Shown here piece by piece: positions 10,582-22,700 of a stretch of 64,000 nt of DNA. The first letter of the stretch is position 1. The number at the start of each line of letters is the position of its first letter. The stretch comes from Breviolum minutum Mf 1.05b.01 (lineage: Eukaryota > Sar > Dinophyceae > Suessiales > Symbiodiniaceae): assembly GCA_000507305.1 (NCBI GenBank), contig DF241666.1, positions 1 through 64,000 of the forward strand. Direction: 5' to 3'. The position numbers were made by a program, and so were the translations under genes. The notes under the pieces were generated by a model. The model was not told where the DNA came from. It searched no databases and saw only the letters and a program-made list of their open reading frames with translations.

Positions 10582-13500
10582 AAGTATGTCTATTTTTGAA
10601 TTTTTTCTTCCCCTCCATTGAATCACACAGAACAAGCAATCAGGGTATTCGGAGGGATGTGCTGGAAGAGCGTTGACTTACAGAAAGAAACATCTCCGGA
10701 AACTAGGAGATGCAGAGGGTGCTAGCTGAGGAGGACTTGACTGGCATGGAAGTGCTTGTGGAAAACTGTTGGTCACTATCCAGTACTATGCCTCTTTGAT
10801 GTACTGTGGTAGCACCCTGACACCTTCATTGTCTCAGCTGCACATGTCCGGTCTTTTGGTGATTCCAGGGGTCCACAACTCCAACCATCGGAACCCATAT
10901 GATTCGGGTTGAAAAAACCCGAAAAAAACCCGAAAAAACCTGAAAAAACCTGAAAAAACCTATGTGCAGCGTGCAGTTTTATTCGAGGCAGGGGCGGGCA
11001 AACCACCATTTTTCTTCGAGGAGATAGCAGAATCTGCACCTACACTTCCGTCAAGTTCTCTACCGTGAAGCTTGGGGACGGTTTCACCTGGTGCTTCTTG
11101 TCATACAATTTGTTACCCCAAGGAAGTCTATTTTGGTTCTTGAAACACCGAAGACTGCTTGCTGCCCACAAACACGGCAGAAGCAAGCAGAAGATTGAAT
11201 GTTTTATTTTTATGCTCCCGTTTCACCGCAGTTCAAAGTACTGCCCTGTTCGCATCGTTCAAAGCACTCTGTGAGCATCTTTGAAAAAAAAAAATCAAAA
11301 GAGCATGAAAAGAGGAAGTGCACATGCATTGAGACGGAGACTCTGGCTCCCCTCTCCAAGCAATTTCGTTGAAGCTGAAGTGAAATCGTAAGGATTTCCT
11401 TGATTCGCATGGTCGTTGGGAAGTTTTCCAACATCCTAGTTATTTCGGGGAATGCCTTCATTTGTATATTAAAAAATCTCTTCAAAGGTCGGATTTTTTC
11501 TTAGCCAATCAGCTAGTTCATTGGTGAAATGGTTCTTCTCCCTGCTTGTACCTTTTTTTGGCCAAGCTCAGCCTTAGCATCATCAAAATGGTTGTTTTTT
11601 GTTGGAAATGACTATTGGCTCCACAAGGTTTGATCATGATCACCTTATGGTTACCTGGTCGACACACGACAAACGGGCTGTAGTCATAGTAGAGATGTGT
11701 GTTGAAATCATTGGCAAAAGACCTGTTTTGCATGGAAACTGAAACCATGATAGGTGTTGCTTCTGAAACACGTGCCAAAAACCGCGAAAAACAGCTATGT
11801 ATCTTGGTGCCCACACCCAGTCAATTCAACAACCACTTGGGCAGGCTGGAAGAGCTGAACATACAATCATAAGACATACGAAACGCAATTTGCAACCTGT
11901 TCCCATTTTGTGATTTTTACTTTGCAAACCTCCCATAAACCTCAACCAGGTTTATGTTCAAGCGCCGGGCGCCTTTGCTCCACGAGTGGTGCAGGAAAAA
12001 AGCTCAGCAATGGTCTGAGAGAAGGGAAAGCAAAATGCCTTGAAACTTTGTCAAAATGAAACGGACCTGGTAGGTTTGGGGCACCTGAAAACCCTGTTTT
12101 TCTACGGCCTGACACCAGGCCGCACAACCTCTTGGGACCGGGTATGGAACCACCAGGCGCGGACAGTCTAGGCCGTTCCGGTAGCTTGCAATTTGGCACG
12201 TAGAAGTCGCCGAGATGGCCGACAGGATACCCATGGCACCAATGGTTCCCACTTCAACCACGACCACGATACCTTGTGCATCAGTGGTACCTACTTCAAC
12301 GACCAGTAACATTTCAAGCGGAGGTTGGGGAGATTTTCTTTTTTTTCGATGTTCGGATATTTGGGTCTGATCAAGGACCGTACTGGTACACTCTGGTAAA
12401 CTAACAGCTCGCTGGAAAATGGTTCCCTGGATTGAGTCGATGGTAGGAAATCCTATTGGGAATTTTTCCGGATATCAAACAAGCCATCGCGATGGTTTCG
12501 GAACTACCAGAGGGGTAGAGTTTTCAGTTTGGGATACAAACTTTTTTCAGTTGGGATGTCCAAAGTTGATTTTTAGAAGACTCTCTGACGCGCAAGGTGC
12601 AAAACGACAGTTTATGAACCCCAAGGCGATTGATTTGTGCAATATTTGGCACAAGACTTCATGGCTTGCATGAGGAAGCATTATTCAATGATGTTGGAGG
12701 TGAAAGCAACGTTTTTTTAACTACAAGTTTAAAGTGCTTGCTTTTGTTTGCAGTCCTTTCAGCTGATCTACAACTTCAAGGGTGACTTCAAGATCAATGG
12801 GAGGAGACCAAAATTCATACATCGGCTCTTCATCCCGCGAGTTTCCATTCGTTGCTAGATTTTGGAGGCCAATGATTCTGACAGTTGATCCCCCTGATTC
12901 GTGCAGTACTCAGATACTATGAACAGAGTGCACTAGGCATTCAGTTAACTTGTGACTACATTCCCAACCTAGCCAGCTCTTAGGGCAAAGCTTGCCACAG
13001 GGCTCCGCATTTGGGATGGTGGTATTGTGCTAGCCAAGTGCCCGAAACTGGCTACCATCACCATTTTGGTTGGAGTTCTACGACGGTCCTACGAGGTACT
13101 TGGAATACTACGCACCAAAAATGGCACAACGTCTTCAGAGGCAGCTCTAGGGGAATCTAAGTCCAAGTGACATCTCATGACTTCAAAACATTAAAGATGG
13201 AGAACCAAGTTGAAGACATTCCTAGGATGCCTGGAAGCAGCATTTGGCTTATAGACTGAAAAAGAACCATATCATAATAGATGAATTTGGCTTCTAGATT
13301 CTAGAGTTCTGCTTAGATATTCTGGATTTCATTCATTGAAGCAAAGATCTTAAAGAGATTCTCAACACTCAACTGTTCAGCAGCACGAATTCAGGATTCG
13401 TTATTGCTTTGACTCCTTTACACTTTACATGCTTGCTTGCATCCTGCAACCAATACTCTTGCCATGTCGTGCCATTTAGGTGCATCGTCCAAATCATCAG

Positions 13501-13686
13501 AAACTTCACGCAAATTCAAACACATTTTTTTCATGGTTTCTGCGAGCTGGATCGACATTTTTTTGCCTTTGAGGTATGGTGAGCTGCTATGGAGTCCAGG
13601 TGTTATGCATTCTTTGTTGCAGATCCTTGGTGTTTTTTTTCGGCATTTGCGGCCCAACAATTGCCCCCCCTGGTAAATGGCGGCAG
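10582..13686. other. Long stretch without a resolved gene
   Basis: Contains an ACCTGAAAAA-type short tandem repeat at about 10917-10962, poly-A/T runs, and several mid-length ORFs on both strands (for example 12004-12312 minus, 12419-12673 plus, 13418-13660 minus) without motifs. Nothing I can assign. Confidence 0.45.
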
Positions 13687-15141
13687 GTTCGCCAAATGCA
13701 TCAAGAAAGCGGCCCGGGCGAAGCAGTGGGAAGACCTCAGATGGTTCCGTTAGATATTACTCCGGAAGTTCTGGACGATTGTTGTAGTTTTTGGGAAGAA
13801 GTTGCTTACTTGGAACAGTGCATTGTTTATCACAACCAACAATCAATTGCGACCACAAACGGTTCGAACGTTGTCCAACGAAGGGTCCAGCATTATTTTC
13901 CCGCCGTCAGATTCAGATTCAGGTGGGACGTAGCTTTGAGCCTCTTTGCAGAGGCTCCAAAGGTTTGGGGTGTTTCTGAAAAGCAGGCATTTACTTGAAA
14001 CCCCCAAATGGGGAGGTGGCTTCACCTCCACGGGGGCGCTGAAAAAACGAACCTCCCAGCAGGCAAAGACAAAGGGAAGTGCACTGGATGCACCAACATT
14101 CAATGCCACTCTCAATGCATGCGTCGGAAGCTTTTTGCCAAAAAAAGCCTTTCCCTGGCCTTGTTGCCAACTCCAACAACTCCAACATCTTTCGGCCCAA
14201 TAAGGTTGTGAGCAAAAAGTGGGTTGGGTGTCTTAGTCAATGTCAGGATTTGGATCCTTGCAAAATTTCTTTGGAATCCTTTGGAGCTGTGTTCAGGTCA
14301 TTGCTTTACATCTTGCAGAGATGGAGCAGTACAAGGTGGCAAAAAAGGAGGTCCTGACAAATTCGACGCCAAGTCCCAAAGCCTCCCATTTTTGATAGGT
14401 CGGCAACAAATATGTGTGTGCATCTCAGTTTTTCAGAAATACATTTAGGCGTTTCCTTAAATGGTGGTACCCCCATTTCCCACCCCAAAATGATCATTTT
14501 TAGTAGGAAAACCCATGGTTGTTGGGTACCACCATTTTAGGAAACCACCATTTAGATACATCTCCTTTTTTTCTCCTAAAAGAACCATTTGCTGCTGAGG
14601 TTTGCCACTTGCATGCGTGGCTATGGTGAGGTCTGTTACAGCCCAGCGGACCTTTTGGGACCTGACTTTATATACACATCTGCAAATGAGCAAGGTTTTC
14701 ATCAACAGCAACTAGCGGTGATTGAAAAAAATGAGTGGTCAACTCTTGAAGGCCACTTTATGGCACGTAGCCATTACTGAACTGGCAGAACAGTTTCTTG
14801 GCTGAAGAGTTTTTATGGGTCCTATCGATGTGGCATGGCTGCCGCGGTGGAAGGGAAGGTATATGAATTTCCATCTTCATGTATCCTGGATATCCTACCA
14901 ATCCACAACCTTCTTTTTCCACAAATCTCTACATGGCATACCTGGCATACTGTACATGAGGCCTCACATGTATTTTGAGATCATCACTGTTTCAGCGCTT
15001 CTGAGAGTCTATGTTTTCATTGCCGGGTGTCTTGTCCTGTTTTTTCGCAGGTTGAATTCAACGGCTGGCATTGAAATTGACGATGTGATCTTCGGAGTCG
15101 CAAAACTCAGGATGGCAACAAATTGGTCACGTGAGAGGTAG
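13687..15141 (+). CDS. PPR-repeat protein gene 1 (partial exon set)
   Basis: Exon-like pieces show the pentatricopeptide signature. After CGGCAG|G at 13686 comes FAKCIKKAARAKQWED, the helix B/A pattern of a PPR. 14075-14122 (AG|GGA to GTCGGA donor) encodes LDAPTFNATLNAC, the usual 'xTFNAxLNAC' of dinoflagellate PPRs. About 14318-14337 encodes AEMEQYK. 15052-15141 encodes GIEIDDVIFGVAKLR and ends at a TAG. PPR proteins bind RNA, usually in plastids or mitochondria, and are very numerous in dinoflagellates. Complete junctions could not be fixed, so exon count and start are unknown. A family-E element lies at 14449-14551. It is separate from PPR gene 2 because a complete zinc-finger gene lies between them. 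Confidence 0.5.
14449..14551. mobile_element. Family E inverted-repeat element (E1)
   Basis: The left end GCGTTTCCTTAAATGGTGG and right end CCACCATTTTAGGAAACC are reverse complements with few mismatches. GGTACC occurs in both arms. It lies among PPR gene 1 exons. Confidence 0.85.
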
Positions 15142-15970
15142 GGAAGTGTTTATAAGGCAACTTTTTATCAACGAAATCACCCAACCACATTTTATTTGTA
15201 GACTGGCGTTTTTGTTTTTGAACAATTCTGGCATGCACATTTCCCACATTTTTTTGGTGCGGCCAAACATGTCGTCCAAAATGTCCAAAATCGTGACCTG
15301 GTGGTAGCTTTCCCAGGTCTGTATCACCAATTGTGGAAGAGCCGAAAACCTGGCGGTTGATCCGGGGAGCCGTTGTAGCCCGCGTCGATTTTGAAGGGTT
15401 CATTGCTTAAGTTTTAGGCAATGGAGTGGAGATGGGCTTTGCAACTTTTAGAGGAGCACTGGGTGTGTGATTTTTTTTTGTGATTGAGGTTGGGTGTGGT
15501 TTACCCGACAATACTTCTGAAGAGACTGGTTCATAAAAGAGCATAAAGGCGTTTGTGGAGAATCTGAAGCAGTTTTCAGTATGACAGCAGTTTCTGTTGT
15601 GAGGAGTTAAGAAGCAGACCTCTTCCGCAGCTAGAAGGCGGCGACCACATCCGATTTTCTCTCAGCGTGAGATTGTTTTTGGGTATAGTTTTCCAAAAAC
15701 AGATTGTACATGGTGCTTGATGTAGATGTGTTCAACATAATGGAAAGGTTGCAATGGATATTTTGAGATTGAGATACATATGAGCTTTGTTTTGGTGTAC
15801 TTTTCTTTTCTTGCGTGCAGCTGATGTGGTTGGTGCCTGCGAACGCCAGGGGAGAAGTTAACACTTTTTGCATGCGAAAGAGGCAGTGCCTGGATGTCTC
15901 CTGGTTTCATAGTGAGATGTTTGGCGGTAAGCTCCCTTTTTCCAGCTTTTGATTTTAGGGAAATATATTA
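15142..15970. other. Intergenic, no gene resolved
   Basis: The region between the end of PPR gene 1 and element B1 holds only short ORFs on both strands and T-rich runs. Confidence 0.5.
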
Positions 15971-16070
15971 CCACCTGGAAGTTTAACATAGCCCCTCAAA
16001 ATAGGGATTCCCAAAAGGAAAGTGGTCTTCCAACCATCAATTTTTAGGGGCTATGTTAAACTTCGGTGGC
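15971..16070. mobile_element. Family B inverted-repeat element (B1)
   Basis: The left arm GAAGTTTAACATAGCCCCT pairs with the right arm AGGGGCTATGTTAAACTTC, almost perfectly palindromic over about 25 bases. The interior resembles the element at 44290-44391 (GGAAAGTGGTCTTCCAA). It lies upstream of the zinc-finger gene. Confidence 0.9.
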
Positions 16071-16401
16071 GTATATCATATTTTTGACAAACATGACTGA
16101 CTTGGACACACCTGATAAGTCACGGCTTTGAAACTGTTGCTGATGGTTGTCCATGGTTGATCCACGTGCAACGTTGAGAATTGTTGTCGACCGTGTGCAA
16201 TTTCAGGCTCCATGTAAATGATTTTCACAGAGAATAAATCAACTTGTCATGTTGGTAAGCAGCTCAACATCCTCCAAACAAGGTCAGAACTCAGCAGTAT
16301 GAAGATGTTTGATCATATTGCAAGAACGTAAAGACAAGACAAGACTGACAAGACCTTAAATCTTTCTAACTTCCAACAACACGCAAAGCTCACTTTGTCA
16401 C

Positions 16402-18444
16402 ATGTGTAGCAGTGTCGAACAACTGCGCATGCTGAATCCCAGGCAACTGGCGGATGAGAATGTGTGGCATATAATACCTGGTTATGAAGCTTTCAGCATT
16501 GCTCCAGAGGGAGCAACATGGAGGCAGTTTTCTCACCTGAGCAGCAGGAAGCAATTTAGTGAAAAGATCCGTGAAAGAGCGAGTATTATTGAGCAACGTG
16601 TGGGTGCGCATATACCTGAATGCCAAATATGCAAGAACGGTGGTGGCTACAGTGAGCACTTGGGTGGTCCGAAGCATTGGTCACAACTTGTGGCTTTTCT
16701 GGGTGAGAATGTAGTTGATCTTGATAGATTCTGGAATCAATGGAGCATTGACGGTTACTTGGCGGCTAAATGCACAGAGGGGTGCTTAGGTTGGGAATTA
16801 TATCATAAATATATGATTATATTTATACACATACGCATACTATATAGAAAGATGCCACATCAGCCTGTCCACATATACAAATTGTGTCACTCCTTCCTAA
16901 GCACGACCAAAACCAGACTTTAGTCGGCAACGTTGAGTCATTGAGTCAAATCTCCAAGATTCAGAGTTTGGGGGGTGTTTTTTTTTTTCGAAGATGCATC
17001 AACCTTTGCAGGTGGCTTTCTTCGTTTCAATGAGCTGGATGGCAGAATTCAGATAGTGAAATGCCAACCAGGACGTCTGCCACCCCAGTCAGGTCACCAA
17101 ATGGGGCCACCGCAGCCAGGTTCCCACCCAGCTGGTGGTTGCGCAGCCATGCCACCACAAGGTTGGCAACCTCAGCCAGGTTCACACCCAGCTGGCTGCG
17201 CAGCCATGCCACCCCAACAAGGTCAAATGGGACCACCTCAGCCAGGTTCACACTGCGCATCCATGCCACCCCAACAAGGTCAAATGGGACCACCTCAGCC
17301 AGGTTCACACCCAGCTGGTTGCGCATCCATGCCATCTCAACCAGCTTCACATGCATGGGCAAATTATACAGGTGTCGCTGGTCTTGACAGTGACAATGAT
17401 GTTCAACCGGATTTGGAGCCTGAAAATCTGCCTTGTGAAAGAGTGTGGTTTCAAAAACTTGGCCCATTGAGCTTCCCCACAAATCCCTTAGGTGACTGGA
17501 GAGCGTACAGCCACTTGAAATCCAAGAAAGAATTCAAGGCATTGATGACGCCAAGGGCTATTCTGATTGATGATTTTTTGTTTGCAAAAACTGGAATATG
17601 GCCGACATGCAACATCTGTGCGGCAGCGAGAGGCTACCGCGAGCATCTTGGGGGTCCGGGTCATTACAGTACGTTATCGAAAAGCCATGTCAAATGTGGC
17701 ATTTCAGTCGAGTCAGTTCGGGGGGGTCTTTACAACAAATGGCAAATCCCTGGTGGTTGGCTTCGCATCAACGAGATGGATGGCGCAATTGATTTAGCAA
17801 AGGGTTTGACTGAACCAAGTGATCCCCGGGCACATCTGCTGCAAAACCCTCCTCCAGAACCATCCCAAATGCCACAGCCACGGTCCCCAGAGCCGCAAGA
17901 AACACAAAGCGGAGCATCTTTCAATGCGACCGGGTCTCCAAGTCAACCACCTGCTGGGTGGGGATCAGTCCCAGAAAGGTCCGCATCAGGTCCAAGTCAA
18001 CCACCTGGTGGGTGGGGATCAGTGCCAGAAGATCGAGAGATAGACGAATGTTCGGAGTTTTCATTTTGTGATCGTGGAGTCCCTACAACACCGGGTGGTG
18101 TACAAGCTGATGATATTGAAAGGCCTACAACAACGGTGCCGCGGAGCTTTCAACCTGGTGATTTTTCTGGGTCAAGTCGACCAAGACGTGCACCTCGATG
18201 GGCTTCAGTACCTGAAGGGCGAGAGACGGACGAATCTTCTGAGTTTTCGTTTGCTGGTAGAGACGTCCATGGTTTTCCGGTGGCAGGAACAGGTGGGCCA
18301 GAAGATTCAGATGAGAGAATTGATCACAAGAAAATTGTGGAGGTATGCTGGAAGAAGTTGTGGAATGAGAAGGGGGATGTCTCGGAGAGCGCCCAGACGA
18401 TTCAGACTAAGTTTGAACAATTTGGAATTCAAGCCGCATCTTGA
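16402..18444 (+). CDS. Protein with two zinc-finger-like domains and a PQ-rich linker
   Basis: Two exons, 16402-16753 and 17012-18444, joined across a 258-bp GT-AG intron in phase 1 (GACG|GTTACT ... TTTGCAG|GTGG), giving about 594 residues. The join restores a domain that is repeated later: VW...FSHL/YSHL, then C-x2-C with EHLGGPKHW (first, about residues 20-130) and EHLGGPGHY (second, about residues 255-370), each closing with GG(F/W)LR.NE(L/M)DG. The C-x2-C-x8-H-x5-H spacing resembles U1/matrin-type C2H2 fingers that bind RNA or DNA; the function is inferred. Between the domains is a run of about four imperfect 20-residue Pro/Gln/Gly/His/Met repeats (MGPPQPGSHPAGCA type). The C-terminal region is Ser/Pro-rich with two AG.G/WGSVPE-type repeats. 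The ATG at 16402 is the first in frame; an upstream exon cannot be excluded. Confidence 0.75.
17080..17350 (+). repeat. In-gene Pro/Gln/Gly-rich tandem repeats
   Basis: Imperfect repeats of a 57-66 bp unit with CAGCCAGGTTC.CAC and GCCATGCCACC encode the low-complexity linker of the zinc-finger gene. Unit lengths are multiples of three, so the frame is kept. Confidence 0.85.
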
Positions 18445-19759
18445 CTTGAAAGTTTCAAGTTTTTGGATCAGTCTTGTGATTAGTTTGAGACACTTGCCAA
18501 ATTTTCATATGTATATATATATATATATACACATAGATTGTGAGTTTTTTTGAATGGAACTCCGACTTTCGCAAAGTTCACAGAGGTTTGCTTGGTCTTA
18601 AGGAGGCATATAAATATAGCTCATTCTGCTACCCCGTTTTTGGCATTTCGAAAGTGGAGTCGAGGCTCGATGCAAGATATGTCAAGAAAATGTGAATATC
18701 GCTGGCATGGCTGATCACCTTGTGAGCATGGGACATTTCGTGCGTCTCATGCAAGTAGCAGGAGCCACTTTCACTAAAAATCAATGGAGGTGGAGGTTCA
18801 TTTTCGAAGTTTTTGGCAAAAGGAATTTCTAAGGCTCACAATGTTGGGGCAAATTTTGAGGGTATATGAAACGCTACTTTGCATAGGCGAAGATTGGTTA
18901 CCCCTCAAGCAATTCTGGTTCCAAAAAGTCGCAGGAAGAGACAGATGTCAAGATTGGCAACAGCCGGTCCGGCTACACTCAGGCTCGAGGAATCTTCGGA
19001 GTCTTTAGTGGAGGGTGGCAAGCTGCCGAGCCTGAAAGTAAGAGAGTTGAAAACCCAAAGCAATGCTTCAAGACTAAACTCTTCCGAGATAGATCAAAAT
19101 TTATGATAGAATGAGACCTACTTTTTGTTTAGCCGGGTGCTTTCCTGAACATGTAGTTTCACTCATTTTGGTTGATGGAAAAACGGTGGATGTTACGCTA
19201 CGCGATGTGCGGTGTGCGGTGTGGGATGTAATAGTCTCTGATGGTGCCACGGCCTACCCAAATGGTGTGCAAAGATTTGGGCATAGTTCATCTTGCAACC
19301 ATTCCTTGGGCCTAGGATAGTTCGTTTCCATTAAAATAAAGTGCATGAATTCCCTACCCAGACACAGCGAAAAATCGCTTGGAAGGCGATGAGTTTATTC
19401 TGGACTACTTGGATCTGACATTTTTCAGCCCACTTGCAGAAGTCTGAAATTTCGCGCAAAAAAAAAAGTCTCGAATATTTGGCCGCACAAAAAACTGGAA
19501 ATTTTTCGTTCATCGTGCCGACTTGTTTTGAGGTGGTGGTTTTTCGACTTGAACAGGTTATTTGGGTGATGAATTCATGATGTCATTTCTCAACCAAGGC
19601 ATGCGTTGAAATTGTTGGAGGCCTCTGGGATTGTGTTTTTTTTTGTTTGAATTCAAGATAAATTATGATTGATTTGGATATCCGTTGAAACAGTTTCTGT
19701 CGACTGGTAAGAAGATTGTACTAAACATCAAGTCCTGTTTGTTTTGTTTTGGGGTGCAG
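18445..19759. other. Intergenic; one basic 70-codon open piece
   Basis: A TA run lies at about 18511-18529. From AG|G at about 18888 a frame rich in Arg, Lys and Ser (includes LVPKSRRKRQMSRLAT) runs to a stop at 19106 and may be a terminal exon of an unknown gene. No other support. Confidence 0.35.
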
Positions 19760-22700
19760 GGCTTGGGTGATCGCAGCAGTTACAACTCTGCCATCAGTTC
19801 GTGCCCGCCTCACATGTGCGAACCGAACCTGCGAAGCGTGTAACGGTCAGTTGTCCAAGTCCTCTGCAAAACGAGGTGCGGCAAAGCTCAACATTGGATC
19901 TCATCAATGAATTTGGTGGCAGAAATGCAGCAACAGGACAGGTTGCAACTGCTGATCATGGGAAACACTCCTGGGAAAACTAAGATGTTTTTCACCAAGG
20001 GACTTTTGAGTCGATGATGATTTTCCTTTTCACCAGGTGGATGATATGATATGTGATGTTAGTTCCCGGGGGTGAGGGTATCCAAATCAGATTTTTTTGA
20101 CGATTTTCTGCAGCAAAGGTCGTTGATTGAGTGCCACTTGCGCCAGGAAATATTGCCAGATCCAGTGACATGGAATTGCCTGTTGAGTTCACTGGAGAGC
20201 CTTGAAATTGCCCATGGTTTTGGGGGACTTTTTTCTAATGTTTGAAGTCATGAAGTCATCTTCCCGTTGAATGTCGAGGTATGAAATCAATCCTTGTTAA
20301 GTTTACAAATCTTCTTCCCTATTTGAATGTTTTAAATGGAGTCGTTTGAGTAGCTTTCCTTCAGAAGTGCCTTGAGTGTGGAAACTTTTCTGAATTTTTC
20401 TGCCTGTTTTTGGTCAGGAAAGGTGGGCAATGGCAACGGGCGCTTGCTGCTCTGTGGCAAGTACCCCAACTGCCTGCCTTTTTAAAGAGATAGGGAGAAG
20501 TCTATGACAATCCAAATAGAAGCAACTTTGAAACGACGTTTAGGGGTAGGAAGTATGTTCTGAATCAGTTGTGAATCTATAAATCCTATTATAGAAATCC
20601 TGACTTTATAAGGAAGGGATTCAGTAACAGTGACCAACAAGCATTTGCCGATGATGTCCTATAGAAGCGCATGGCAGGTCACTTGTTCTAGGATGGGCTA
20701 CAATGCCAGGTGCTAAGGACGAACGCATGGTATCTCTGAGCAAATAGATGCTTTGCCATTAGTCAGTTGTCTTTCCGCAGATGCTACACTGAACTGATAT
20801 ACTGTGGATCAAGAATCAGTACAATAGATGAGATCTTAAATTTTTGATTTCATCATCGCAGCAACTCCGCTTGAAACCCTAGGCAACCATCAGCGCGTGT
20901 GCCAATGCATCTGCCTGGAAACAGGTGCCACATTCACTGAGCAGTGGGCAATTGGCAAAACGAACAAATCGAAGGCACCGAAACAAAGATGTAAGAAACA
21001 TAACCCCCCTGCAAACGAACATAATATCTCTTAAAATTGATGGTTGGAAGATGATTCATGTCCTTTGAATTGGTCATTGGTCCCTTTTTCAGGGGAGATT
21101 CGTTCATTTTCGGGGGGGGGGGGTAAAGAAACAACTTGATCAGGATCGCAAGCATCATGTGCCATCGTGTTGCTATGCCTGTTTGAGGCCTTGGCAGTGT
21201 TTGAGGGAGTGGACAAGGATACAGTGACCTTTAATGCTGCCATAACAGCATGCTCCAAGGCGACGCTCCCTATTTTCAATGAGTTTTGAATATTGATGAA
21301 TGAAACCGTTGGGGTGAATGTAGATGTTAGATGTTAGATGATTCATCCGTTTTGTTGGAAGTTGACTTGCAACTTCCACTAGACAACTAGACAAAGTAGT
21401 GTGCACTGGCTGTTTCAGGTGGTTCAAAACCTTTTGAACTTCTTGCACAACTTTGCTCTAGTTTTCCGTGTCTCTTTGCAGGGTCGCCAAATCAGCAGAT
21501 CACTACGTATATTTGAAGAGATGAAGGTAGCGCAGGGGTTACCCTTTTGATCATCCAGGCTTGTTTTGTTGTGAAAGTCATATTGGATTCCGGAGCAGTT
21601 CAATTGATGTCTTCTTTTGATAGCTACACCTCCAAGGCATGGGGCGCCGAAACTGTATTGCCAGAAGAAACAGTCTTGTAATGATCTGATATTTGACAAT
21701 GAACTCAGTGGCTGGCCAATCAGAATCACTGCGCTTATGATGGGTGTTTAGAGTTAAGCTTGCTGTAAGTGGTGTGAAATTCCTATTTCTCCTTCCATGA
21801 TACTAGTGTTGCTTGTATTCGGTGGCAGGTCATGACTGTGTCTCCAGATATCGTCACCCTTGGGGCAGTGCTCAATGCGCCACGAACTCGATCCCATCGG
21901 TTTCGTTTGAAGGCTTGATGTGAGCTCCAATTCTTAAGGTGTGAGAAGGGAACATCTTGGGCAGAAGCCGTAAACCTTTTACAGAAGGACGGACAGTGCA
22001 GTGCATGAATGCATTTCTGGGAGAACACATGTCACATGTCTCATTTTGGGATAGACTGAAGCAGTTGCAGTGGAACAAGGAGTTGGATCTTTCTGTTTGA
22101 TGTTCAAATGATTCAATGCTTTCCAGAACTCCATGCGAAGCATTGTTTTGCTGAACACGGCAAGGAGCTTAGCCATCGGCATGGATTTCTGTTGATGGTT
22201 CAGAAATCCCATTCCCAACCACCGTTTGGATGTATAGTTCACCCCTATAAATCATGGGATATTTACCAAACCATATCAACTGGTGAGTGAGTTCGCCCGG
22301 ATTTCTGGTTGCCATCACTGAGTTTCACCAAAAATCGCTTCGTTGAGGTCGCCAGCTCTTGTGGTAAAGGTGCAACCTGCGAGTCCTCCGTGGTATCGTT
22401 GGTTCCTAAACCTACCCAAGCCATAACGCGAACAGGCCATCAGTGGCAGCAGGCCTTATGGATTCTGCGCCAGGCGAGGCAGCTAGCATCTTGATGCTGA
22501 AGAAGTAGGGAGTTTGCAATTTTTGGCCCTGCCCAAGGTGGCCTCCCCCCCAATTTTTTGGGACCAAAAAATTGAAGATTCATTCCAAACAGGTCAGCAA
22601 AAGACATCGCCTTCATGCTGATAGCACCACTTTCAACACGGTGTCTTGGAAGTGGTGCAAAATCATGTGGCTGCATTTTTTGTTCAGACAAGATGTCGTC

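Noticed and set aside
14760..14785. CGTAGCCATT resembling the inside of the spliced leader
   Set aside because: The match stops after ten bases and lacks GGCTCAAG; chance similarity is likely.
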